NCBI GenBank assembly: GCA_002299585.1
Contig: DBOE01000087.1
Span: 1-9,059, forward strand
Reading direction: 5' to 3'
Origin: Hydrogenovibrio sp. UBA654
GTDB lineage: Bacteria; Pseudomonadota; Gammaproteobacteria; Thiomicrospirales; Thiomicrospiraceae
DNA: 9,059 nucleotides
Position 1 is the first letter of the stretch; every line of letters begins with the position of its first letter. Made by a program: the position numbers and the translations under genes. Below are positions 1-5,803 of the stretch, piece after piece. Under the pieces are notes generated by a model that worked only from the letters and a program-made list of their open reading frames with translations, made no database searches and was not told where the DNA came from.

Positions 1-1
1 C

Positions 2-541
2 TATCCCAAGCATAAATTACACCCAGATGATTCAAAAATAACTGGAGCATGTAAAAACTGTGAAAATTGGGATGTTAAAGATATTATCTATGCAGTAGGC
101 GTAACAAGTGATGAAAATTTACAACATTTATGGCTTGTCTATGGTGATTGCTATGCAGCTAGTAGAGAGACCTATTCACGAATTGGTAAAACAATTAAAG
201 ACGGTGTAGCTGAAATCCCTGATATTGAATTTTCAGAAACAAAAGAATTAGGTCGTGTAAATCGAGTTGATCCTCTTGGAATAACTAATTTACGTATTAG
301 AGGAATGTGGCATATTGATAACCCACTAAAAGTATTCAGTGGTATCAGAGAAGTTGAAGACAAATATACTTTTAGTCTCACATGCATAATGAGAAAGACC
401 AAGTATCAATCTTTTAGTGAAGCAGATAAAAATGATATTACTAAAAATGAAAATTTATCTGTAAAAGATATAAAAATTAAAGACCCTAACAACCCAGCAA
501 AACTAATCGATGCCGCATTAATAACCATAGAGGTTTTATGA
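2..541 (+). CDS. Type II restriction endonuclease, NgoPII-like, C-terminal part
   Basis: This reading frame is open from the left window edge and encodes 179 residues before TGA, so it is the C-terminal part of a longer gene; NgoPII-type enzymes are about 280 residues. I recognise the NgoPII restriction endonuclease family (cuts GGCC) from conserved stretches: a DACK-like segment near residue 17 (GACKNCENW), KDIIYAVGV, KELGRVNRVDPLGIT, IRGMW and a C-terminal IKIKDPNNPAKL. The catalytic metal-binding part (expected PD-(D/E)xK-like, in the N-terminal half) is off-window, so activity cannot be judged. The last codons overlap the methyltransferase start as ATGA, the usual coupling in such modules, and the partner is of the same specificity class. 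No internal stop or frameshift is visible. The internal ATG at 305 is not the real start, since similarity extends well upstream of it. Confidence 0.88.
   Translation, partial: YPKHKLHPDDSKITGACKNCENWDVKDIIYAVGVTSDENLQHLWLVYGDCYAASRETYSRIGKTIKDGVAEIPDIEFSETKELGRVNRVDPLGITNLRIRGMWHIDNPLKVFSGIREVEDKYTFSLTCIMRKTKYQSFSEADKNDITKNENLSVKDIKIKDPNNPAKLIDAALITIEVL
530..541 (+). promoter_or_regulatory. Ribosome binding site and ATGA coupling at the R-M junction
   Basis: GAGG (530-533) is followed by four T residues and the methyltransferase ATG at 538. The endonuclease TGA uses the last two bases of that ATG. The methyltransferase is therefore probably translated in part by re-initiation after the endonuclease. 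No separate promoter for the methyltransferase stands out in this stretch. Confidence 0.7.
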
Positions 542-1584
542 AAATAGTTTCATTATTCTCAGGTGCTGGAGGCTTAGACAAAGGATTTGAAGCTGCTGGT
601 TTTAATACTATATGGGCAAATGAGTACGACAAAGACATTTGGGAAACGTTTGAAAAAAATTTTCCAAGTACAGTATTAGACAGACGCTCAATACGTGATG
701 TACCTTCATCAGAAATTCCAGAATGTGATGGAATAATAGGTGGCCCTCCGTGCCAAAGTTGGAGTGAAGCAGGAGCTTTAAGAGGTATAAAAGATAAACG
801 AGGTCAGTTATTTTTTGAATTTATTCGTATATTACAAGACAAGAAGCCTAAGTTTTTCTTAGCAGAAAATGTGTCAGGTATGCTAGCAGCTAGACATAAG
901 GACGCTCTAGAAAATATTAAAATCATGTTTTCTGAGTGCGGTTATAACTTATCCTTTTCATTGCTTAATGCTGTCGATTATGGTGTCCCGCAAGATAGAA
1001 AAAGAATATTTTTTATTGGCACAAGAAAAGATTTAGATTTTAAATTTGTTTTTCCTAAGCCACTTAAGAAAAAACGTGTCCTAGAAGATATAATTCCTGA
1101 CATTCAAGACACTGTACTTCCTGCAAAAGAAAAAAACTACACAAATAATAATGCTTGTGCTTTACCTAATCACGAATACATGATTGGAGGGTTTTCAACT
1201 ATTTACATGTCTAGAAATCGCGTAAGAAGTTGGTATGAGCCTTCATATACAATTCAAGCAGGTGGTAGGCATGCACCAATTCATCCTCAAGCACCAAAAA
1301 TGAAATTCATAGAACAAAATAAAAGAATATTCGTACCTGGCAAAGAACATCTATATAGAAGGCTCAGCATCAGAGAGTGCGCACGCATTCAAACCTTCCC
1401 TGACGACCATATATTTCACTATAAGAATCTAACTGCTGGCTATAAAATGGTGGGTAATGCAGTCCCTTGTAATCTAGCATATTGTCTAGCAAAAACACTA
1501 CTCTCTCAATTACAAAATAATAATGCAATTGAAAATAAAATCGAGCAAGCATCAGAAAAAGAACTTGAAGTCTGTTTTGCTTAA
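538..1584 (+). CDS. C5-cytosine DNA methyltransferase, M.HaeIII/M.NgoPII-like (predicted GGCC)
   Basis: A complete 348-residue DNA (cytosine-5)-methyltransferase that protects host DNA from the endonuclease encoded just upstream. The canonical motifs appear in order: motif I FSGAGGLDKGF (residues 7-17, SAM binding), motif IV GGPPCQSWSEAG with catalytic Cys72, motif VI ENV (about 115), motif VIII QDRKRIFFIG, motif IX RRLSIRECARIQTFPDD, and motif X GYKMVGNAVPCNLAY. The target-recognition region (about 200-265), with NHEYMIGGFSTIYMSRNRVR and a following HPQAP, closely resembles what I recall of M.HaeIII, so methylation of GGCC is the best prediction. The length is close to the family's (M.HaeIII about 330), with a slightly longer polar tail. 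The start is supported by AGAGG four bases upstream and by the ATGA overlap. Type assignment is secure; specificity is inferred by similarity. Confidence 0.95.
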   Translation: MKIVSLFSGAGGLDKGFEAAGFNTIWANEYDKDIWETFEKNFPSTVLDRRSIRDVPSSEIPECDGIIGGPPCQSWSEAGALRGIKDKRGQLFFEFIRILQDKKPKFFLAENVSGMLAARHKDALENIKIMFSECGYNLSFSLLNAVDYGVPQDRKRIFFIGTRKDLDFKFVFPKPLKKKRVLEDIIPDIQDTVLPAKEKNYTNNNACALPNHEYMIGGFSTIYMSRNRVRSWYEPSYTIQAGGRHAPIHPQAPKMKFIEQNKRIFVPGKEHLYRRLSIRECARIQTFPDDHIFHYKNLTAGYKMVGNAVPCNLAYCLAKTLLSQLQNNNAIENKIEQASEKELEVCFA

Positions 1585-1711
1585 TGTTTGTATGTGACTT
1601 TAACTGTACATCAACAAAGCACATAACAAATAGCTCCATCGGACGTTCTAAAGCGTCAGGAACTACCCCTAGTTTTGCACACATCTAATTATTATTTATA
1701 GGAGTGCAATC

Positions 1712-1978
1712 ATGCCAAGAAAAACCAAATATGACTACGAGGATAATGACTTTAAAGTCACTGCTATAAAGCTATAAAGCTAGGAGCTTTGCCAAAAGTT
1801 AAATCAAAAGATGTCGCTGAAATACTTGATATCCACCCTGTTATGCTTTAGCGTTGGAAAAAAGAATATAAGGATGGCGTTATTTTGAATAATACTAACA
1901 AGGTAAAAATCAGTAAGCAAACTTCTGATGAGCTAAAGCGTTTAAAACAAGTAGAAAAGTCATTTAAGGAGCGCCAGA
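1712..1978 (+). pseudogene. IS3-family OrfA transposase, broken by duplication and nonsense codon
   Basis: Translation from ATG 1712 (after AGGAG) begins MPRKTKYDYEDNDFKVTAIKL and stops at TAA 1775-1777. The stop is produced by a tandem 8-bp repeat, CTATAAAG twice. Removing one copy restores a frame continuing LGALPKVKSKDVAEILDIHP, then VML, an in-frame TAG at 1849-1851, and RWKKEYKDGVILNNTNKVK. The DVAEILDIHP-VML-x-RWKKEYKDG stretch is the helix-turn-helix part of IS3-type OrfA proteins, where the residue before RW is normally Ser or Tyr, one base change from TAG. A basic, heptad-like tail (SDELKRLKQVEKSFKE) fits the OrfA coiled coil. The frame fades at about 1978. Two independent lesions plus truncation mean there is no functional product. 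Confidence 0.8.
1764..1779 (+). repeat. 8-bp tandem duplication that frameshifts orfA
   Basis: Two adjacent copies of an 8-base unit (TATAAAGC/CTATAAAG, depending on phase) lie within GCTATAAAGCTATAAAGC. Eight is not a multiple of three. Deleting one unit joins the two parts of the OrfA frame exactly, so the duplication explains the frameshift. Confidence 0.75.
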
Positions 1979-2176
1979 CTAACTTTCGGTTTTACACTCT
2001 TTACAAGTACCAATGCCAAAAATAGCGTACGCAGGACAAAATTTAAATATTCCAGTTACAAGAGGAACAATACCAATCCATCCCAGCAAATTACCTGTTA
2101 CAACCGCAAATGCAATTAGAGCAACTCCAACAACAATTCTTAAAACTCTATCAATATCGCCAACATTAAGCTGCAT
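1979..2176 (-). CDS. Small DUF2892 (YgaP-type) inner-membrane protein
   Basis: A 65-residue protein of the DUF2892 family, which resembles the membrane part of YgaP; the family's biochemical role is not established. It begins MQLNVGDIDRVLRIVVG and has two hydrophobic segments: roughly residues 10-26 (VLRIVVGVALIAFAVV) and 29-45 (LLGWIGIVPLVTGIF). The hallmark C-terminal FCPAYAIFGIGTC follows, then a short polar CKECKTES tail with a further cysteine. I start it at ATG 2176 rather than an upstream ATG at 2239: AAGGAAAG lies just before 2176, family similarity starts there, and a good promoter (2219-2247) overlaps the longer version. Its stop codon touches the end of the IS relic, so the element decayed or was cut right up to this gene. 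It converges on the methyltransferase. Confidence 0.85.
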   Translation of the reverse strand: MQLNVGDIDRVLRIVVGVALIAFAVVTGNLLGWIGIVPLVTGIFKFCPAYAIFGIGTCKECKTES

Positions 2177-2218
2177 AACACTTTCCTTTTTATGAACTAA
2201 AATTAAAACTACAACATG

Positions 2219-2247
2219 ATTATACATATAAGGAGGCACTTAAACAA
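2219..2247 (-). promoter_or_regulatory. Sigma70-type promoter for the DUF2892 gene
   Basis: On the minus strand, TTGTTT (2247-2242) is followed after exactly 17 bases by a consensus TATAAT (2224-2219). A transcript would start near 2212, leaving a leader of about 35 bases before ATG 2176. This gene therefore appears to be transcribed separately from the nfeD/SPFH pair. Confidence 0.6.
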
Positions 2248-2313
2248 CTGATTGAAATTCTGCGGGCACACTAACTAAGTCTAGAGCTACTTGCTTGGCT
2301 AAAAAATATAAAA

Positions 2314-2748
2314 TTATTGTTTTGCGATGATTGCTATATTATTTTTCAGTTCTTTAACCACCACTATTTCGTCATTAGTAAAATTAGCCTTGTCCTCTGC
2401 TCTAATCGCCCAAGTTGTACCTTTATAACTTACTCTTAACTCGCCATTATGTACTGATAAAACGCCTATTTCGCCAGTTGCTAAAGTTTCTAAAGGCAAA
2501 CCTTTGCTTTGCACCAGTTTTAAAAAATATTTTCTTAAAAAAAAGGTTAATAAGCCACCAATAAGCATTGCGGTTAAAATCTGGATTTCTCCAGACATTA
2601 CTATAAAAAAACTAACCACTCCAACCAAACTAAAAGCAATGCCGAAAAAAATTAAAATAAACATGGTAGTTACCATCTCAAGTGCAATTAAAAAAACACC
2701 AAAGGCAATAAAAATCCAAGCCGGAATTTGTGAAATAATATCTTCCAT
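2314..2748 (-). CDS. NfeD-family membrane protein (YbbJ-like)
   Basis: A 144-residue short-form NfeD protein, the usual partner of SPFH/stomatin proteins. Hydrophobic helices are visible at about residues 10-29, 31-51 and 55-73 (WIFIAFGVFLIALEMV; ILIFFGIAFSLVGVVSFFIV; ILTAMLIGGLLTFFL). A soluble C-terminal beta-rich domain (about 85-144) has the typical start of an NfeD OB-fold, TGEIGVLSVHNGELRVSYKG-TTW, and ends VVVKELKNNIAIIAKQ. It lacks the long N-terminal ClpP-like protease domain of larger NfeD proteins, matching YbbJ in size. It starts 9 bases after the upstream SPFH gene's stop, and its ribosome site GGAGAG overlaps that stop codon, so the two are one operon. In the family, NfeD is thought to assist or stabilise the SPFH assembly. 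Confidence 0.9.
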   Translation of the reverse strand: MEDIISQIPAWIFIAFGVFLIALEMVTTMFILIFFGIAFSLVGVVSFFIVMSGEIQILTAMLIGGLLTFFLRKYFLKLVQSKGLPLETLATGEIGVLSVHNGELRVSYKGTTWAIRAEDKANFTNDEIVVVKELKNNIAIIAKQ

Positions 2749-2757
2749 ATTGCTCTC

Positions 2758-3663
2758 CTATTTATTATTTTGTGCCAAAATACTAGTTAAAGCGGTTAAA
2801 GAACCTACCATTTCAGAGGTTTCAACCGGCACAACAATTTTATTAGCAGATTCAGAACTAGCCAAACCTGCAAAGGCTTCAATACGATCTTTTGCTAATA
2901 AAAACTCGGCAGCACTAGCATTTTCAGCCATAGCATGATTAATTAACTCTATCGCTTTTTGCTCACCTGTTGCATGTTGCTCTTTTTCATAACGCACCGC
3001 ATCCGCCATTCTCTCTACTGCTTCTGCTTGCTTAAATGCCTGCTGCCTTTCCCCTTCTGCTTTAGCTATTAAAGCATTTTTATCACCTTCAGCCTCAGTT
3101 TCTGTAGCACGACGACGGCGCTCTGCCTCCATTTGTAACTCCATAGCTGTTTGTACGACCGCTGGCACAGAAATGTCTGCAACCTCTACACGGGTTACCT
3201 TTGCTCCCCAAGTCGAGCTAGCAATATCAAGTGAGGCAAGAAGTGCCGCATTTAAATCAGCTCTAGAAGACAAGGTTTCATCTAACTCCATTCTACCGAT
3301 TTCTGCTCTTAAAGTCGTTTGTGCTAACTGGGCAATTGCTACTTTTAAATCTAATATCTCATAAGTTGCTTGGCGTGCATTATTAATCCGAATATACACC
3401 ACTGCATCAATGTTAATACTTACATTATCCTTAGTAATTACAGGTTGACGAGCAACATCGATTATTTGCTCTTGAGTAGTAAAACTAGAGCGTTTACTAT
3501 CAATAAAAGGCACAATAAAATTAAGCCCACCCTCAAGCGTGCAATGATACTTACCTAAGCGTTCAATAACCCATTGATCAGTTTGTGGCACAACCTTAAC
3601 CGCTAACAAAAAATAAAAGAAAACCGCTAAAGAAACTACACCAACAAAAACTAAAAACTCCAT
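2758..3663 (-). CDS. qmcA: SPFH/stomatin-like membrane protein (QmcA-like)
   Basis: A 301-residue protein of the SPFH (stomatin/prohibitin/flotillin/HflK-C) superfamily, closest in feel to E. coli QmcA (305 residues). It has one N-terminal membrane segment (residues 3-22), then the SPFH domain with VKVVPQTDQWVIERLGKYH, GLNFIVPFID and SINIDAVVYIRI. GRMELDETLSSR and WGAKVTRVEVADI complete the domain at about 180. An Ala/Glu/Arg-rich coiled coil (about 172-245, with KAEGERQQAF repeats) and a hydrophobic VGSLTALTSIL tail follow. Such proteins form large ring or cage assemblies that scaffold membrane proteins and proteases. The start at 3663 has GAG seven bases upstream and puts the membrane helix at the very N-terminus; an upstream ATG at 3723 would add 20 residues over the promoter. 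It is followed directly by its NfeD partner, the same order as qmcA-ybbJ. Confidence 0.92.
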   Translation of the reverse strand: MEFLVFVGVVSLAVFFYFLLAVKVVPQTDQWVIERLGKYHCTLEGGLNFIVPFIDSKRSSFTTQEQIIDVARQPVITKDNVSINIDAVVYIRINNARQATYEILDLKVAIAQLAQTTLRAEIGRMELDETLSSRADLNAALLASLDIASSTWGAKVTRVEVADISVPAVVQTAMELQMEAERRRRATETEAEGDKNALIAKAEGERQQAFKQAEAVERMADAVRYEKEQHATGEQKAIELINHAMAENASAAEFLLAKDRIEAFAGLASSESANKIVVPVETSEMVGSLTALTSILAQNNK

Positions 3664-3749
3664 AAATATCTCACAAATAATTTTATTTAAAAACAAGTTA
3701 ATTATAGTAGTATATGTGTACACAAGGTAAAAATAATTTTGGAGAAAAA
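3664..3749. promoter_or_regulatory. Divergent promoter region between the SPFH operon and DUF302/PhoD operon
   Basis: This 86-base AT-rich spacer separates two divergent start codons and must hold both promoters. On the minus strand a perfect TATAAT lies at 3706-3701, with only a poor -35 (TTACCT, 3730-3725, spacer 18). On the plus strand TATAGT (3703-3708) is a possible -10 without a clear -35. The two -10 candidates overlap, so the two operons may compete. A 10-base palindrome TGTGTACACA is at 3715-3724, between the minus-strand -10 and its weak -35, where a dimeric regulator could bind; that role is inference. Confidence 0.4.
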
Positions 3750-4202
3750 ATGAAAACTACAATTTATATCGCATTAATCACCGCTTTAATTACTACAAAT
3801 GTATACGCTTCTGAAGGAATAATAAGCCTTAAAAGTAAATCAAGCGTAGCTGAAACTACCAATAAATTAGTGGGCTTGCTAAAGTCAAAAGGAGTAACTA
3901 TTTTTGCCAAGATAGACCATCAACAAGGGGCAAAAAAAGTTGGTTTAGAAATGCAACCAAGTAAACTAATTGTTTTTGGCAACCCACAACTAGGTACCAG
4001 ACTAATGCAATGTGGAGCGCAAGCCGCTATTGATCTACCAATGAAAGCTCTAATTTGGCAAGATAAAAACAACCAAGTATGGCTAAGTTACAATGATATG
4101 TCCTATATAATGAAAAGGCATAATATAAACCAATGTGCAGAAAAAACGCTTGCTAAAATAGCTAAAATCTTAAATCAGTTTGCAAGGTCTGCCGCTAATT
4201 AA
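3750..4202 (+). CDS. Exported DUF302-domain protein
   Basis: A 150-residue protein with a clear N-terminal signal peptide: Lys2, a hydrophobic stretch IYIALITALITTNVYA, and likely cleavage after Ala20 before SEG. The mature part is a DUF302 domain, recognised from LVGLLKSKGVTIFAKIDH, the LIVFGNPQLGTRLMQ motif, a segment reading IDLPMKALIWQDKNNQVWLS, and YND-x-SYIMKRH. DUF302 is a small alpha/beta domain found in periplasmic or secreted proteins; its molecular role is not well defined. Two cysteines, in LMQCG and INQCAEK, could form a disulfide in the periplasm. I chose ATG 3750 because GGAG precedes it and the signal peptide then begins properly; an earlier ATG at 3714 would add 12 residues inside the promoter. 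The PhoD-like gene follows within 9 bases. Confidence 0.88.
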   Translation: MKTTIYIALITALITTNVYASEGIISLKSKSSVAETTNKLVGLLKSKGVTIFAKIDHQQGAKKVGLEMQPSKLIVFGNPQLGTRLMQCGAQAAIDLPMKALIWQDKNNQVWLSYNDMSYIMKRHNINQCAEKTLAKIAKILNQFARSAAN

Positions 4203-4211
4203 GTGGATATA

Positions 4212-5693
4212 ATGAAATCAACAATTTTAGTAGGACCGATTTTAGGCATTGAGCAAAAAGATATTTATACTGTTTGCATATTAACGGATAAGTCCGTAAG
4301 CAAAGTTGTATTAAGGATTGATGGGCAAAAGCTCAAGGCAATAAAAATAGATGATGTTGTCTCTGGCAGCTTCTGGAGAGCAGAGCATACAATCAATGCC
4401 ACAGCGGAGCATAGATTTGTAGATTATTCAATTGAGCTAAATGGAATGCCTTCTAGTGATAAACATAAAAGAAGCGGCTGGAGATTTTATGTTCCAAGCT
4501 CAACAGAATCACCAAAATTTGCTTACACATCGTGTAATGGCTTTACTCAAGAAAGCTTGAAGGAAAGCACTTCTGATCCATATTATTTATGGGGTGAGAT
4601 GTCTAAGAAGCATGAAAGATCGCCTTTCTCATTATTACTAATGGGTGGCGACCAATTGTATGCAGATAGCCTATGGGGGGAGGTAAAAAAATTATCTGAA
4701 TGGTCTAATCTACCAAGAAAAAAGAAAATAAAAAAAGTCGCATCAAAAGAGATGGAGCGGCAAATTGATAGGTTTTACGATCGCCTCTATCAAAACCGCT
4801 GGTCAAACCCTACCATGTCACTCATGCTAGCATCAATTCCATCAGTAATGATGTGGGATGATCATGATATTTTTGATGGCTGGGGCAGTTATCCAGCAGA
4901 TATTCAAGAATGTGATGTTTATCAATCTATTTTCAAGTATGCAAAAAAATATTTTGAGCTTTATCAAATCCGCTCAAAAAGAAACCATAATTTAATTAGT
5001 CTAGAAGCTTCGCATTATGCCTTTTCTCTCACCTTCAGAGGTTATTGTATTTTAGCGATTGATAATCGTGCTGAACGAACACTTGAACAAGTGATGAGCG
5101 GTTCACAGTGGAAAGAAGTTATTTCTACGCTAAAAAATATCGATAATAATCATGATCTATTGCTGTTATCCGCGGTTCCGGTTGTATACCGAGATTTTTC
5201 ATTTACTGAAGAAGTATTGGACTTTACTCCATGGGAAGAAGAACTTACTGATGATTTAAAAGATCATTGGCGGGCAAAAGAACATCAAGGAGAACGGTTA
5301 AAACTTATCATGAATTTATTAGACAATGCAAAACAAAGACAGGGTAAAACAGTTATTTTGTCAGGAGATATTCATATTGGTTGTTTGGGCATTATTAATG
5401 ATAGAAGATCAGCTACACGGCCGATTAAGATTCATCAAATAGTCTCATCTGGGATAGTACACCCAGCACCTAGTATGATTGAATGGTATGGCATTATGGC
5501 AGTAACTAATGATAGAGATGAATACCTAAATGAAAATAGCACAATTAAAGCATCAATGCTTCATCCACATGGCTCTAATAAATATATTCGTTCCAGAAAT
5601 TTTGTAACCCTTGAGCAGGGTAGAGATAATAAATTGTGGGTTAACTGGGTTTGTGAACATAAAGACAAGCCTGCTTATCCACTTGAAAGCTAA
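4212..5693 (+). CDS. PhoD-like metallophosphoesterase, cytoplasmic
   Basis: A 493-residue protein of the PhoD-like alkaline phosphatase/phosphodiesterase family. An N-terminal beta-rich domain (about 1-100) leads to the metallophosphatase core, with metal-binding motifs in order: YTSCNG (about 105-110), LLLMGGDQLYADSLW (142-156), MMWDDHDIFDGWGSYP (213-228), LAIDNRAERT and LSGDIHIGCLG (384-394). The family hydrolyses phosphomono- or diesters with bound metal ions; the substrate here is unknown. Classical PhoD proteins are exported by Tat, but this one has no signal peptide: an in-frame TAA lies directly upstream, so no longer start exists. It is likely cytoplasmic. ATG 4212 is preceded by GTGGA; a GTG at 4203, directly after the DUF302 stop, is an alternative start adding three residues. 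Tight spacing to the DUF302 gene implies co-transcription. Confidence 0.88.
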   Translation: MKSTILVGPILGIEQKDIYTVCILTDKSVSKVVLRIDGQKLKAIKIDDVVSGSFWRAEHTINATAEHRFVDYSIELNGMPSSDKHKRSGWRFYVPSSTESPKFAYTSCNGFTQESLKESTSDPYYLWGEMSKKHERSPFSLLLMGGDQLYADSLWGEVKKLSEWSNLPRKKKIKKVASKEMERQIDRFYDRLYQNRWSNPTMSLMLASIPSVMMWDDHDIFDGWGSYPADIQECDVYQSIFKYAKKYFELYQIRSKRNHNLISLEASHYAFSLTFRGYCILAIDNRAERTLEQVMSGSQWKEVISTLKNIDNNHDLLLLSAVPVVYRDFSFTEEVLDFTPWEEELTDDLKDHWRAKEHQGERLKLIMNLLDNAKQRQGKTVILSGDIHIGCLGIINDRRSATRPIKIHQIVSSGIVHPAPSMIEWYGIMAVTNDRDEYLNENSTIKASMLHPHGSNKYIRSRNFVTLEQGRDNKLWVNWVCEHKDKPAYPLES

Positions 5694-5719
5694 GATGGTA
5701 TAACAAAACATGAATTTAA

Positions 5720-5800
5720 AGGAGAGTATATTATTATAAAGATTTCAGTGATTATTTAACTCCTGTACAAAAAAGACAGGAATTGATAAATGTGGTTTAA
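5720..5800 (+). pseudogene. Short coding-like remnant, possibly a transposase C-terminus
   Basis: After an in-frame TAA, 26 codons without a start codon read RRVYYYKDFSDYLTPVQK, then RQELINVV and TAA. The YLTPVQ-x-R pattern is reminiscent of the C-terminal end of IS3-type OrfB transposases. No other part of such a gene is visible, and the neighbouring hairpin shares some of these bases. It may be chance. Confidence 0.2.
5761..5781. terminator. Possible bidirectional terminator hairpin
   Basis: TCCTGT (5761-5766) pairs with ACAGGA (5776-5781) across a 9-base A-rich loop, between convergent genes where a shared terminator is expected. The outer flanks AA/TT could add pairs beyond a mismatch. 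There is no strong T run on either side, so the call is weak. Confidence 0.35.
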
Positions 5801-5803
5801 TAA

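Larger units (their letters stand above)
1658..1978 (+). mobile_element. Left-end fragment of an IS3-family insertion sequence
   Basis: The segment at 1658-1682 contains ACCCCTAGTTTTGCACAC. This resembles the left terminal repeat of many IS3-family elements, which carry a run like ACCCCAAGTTTTGGACAC a few tens of bases before orfA. A ribosome site (AGGAG, 1700-1704) and the orfA start at 1712 follow at the usual distance. The orfA frame is broken (see the pseudogene) and stops matching near 1978, exactly where the minus-strand DUF2892 gene ends. I see no orfB and no matching right terminal repeat nearby, so this is a truncated relic that cannot move by itself. The end position of the fragment is approximate. 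Confidence 0.6.
5694..5803. other. Convergent intergenic spacer
   Basis: This spacer lies between the stops of the PhoD-like gene (+) and the CysJ-like gene (-). It holds a hairpin (5761-5781) and a short decayed-looking reading frame on the plus strand (5720-5800), described separately. No start codon or intact gene is visible. Confidence 0.5.

Noticed and set aside
305..541. Separate small gene of 78 residues upstream of the methyltransferase
   Set aside because: The same frame is open to the window edge, and restriction-endonuclease similarity continues upstream of the internal ATG.
1640..1662. Hairpin GACG...CGTC as a methyltransferase terminator
   Set aside because: The stem is only four pairs and has no T run.
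1370..1684. 104-residue minus-strand frame opposite the methyltransferase end
   Set aside because: It lies mostly antisense to conserved methyltransferase motifs IX and X, has no recognisable similarity, and is a shadow of that gene.
2504..2938. 144-residue plus-strand frame across the NfeD/SPFH junction
   Set aside because: It is antisense to two well-supported genes, and its Lys/Ile/Ala-rich translation is what their complement would give.
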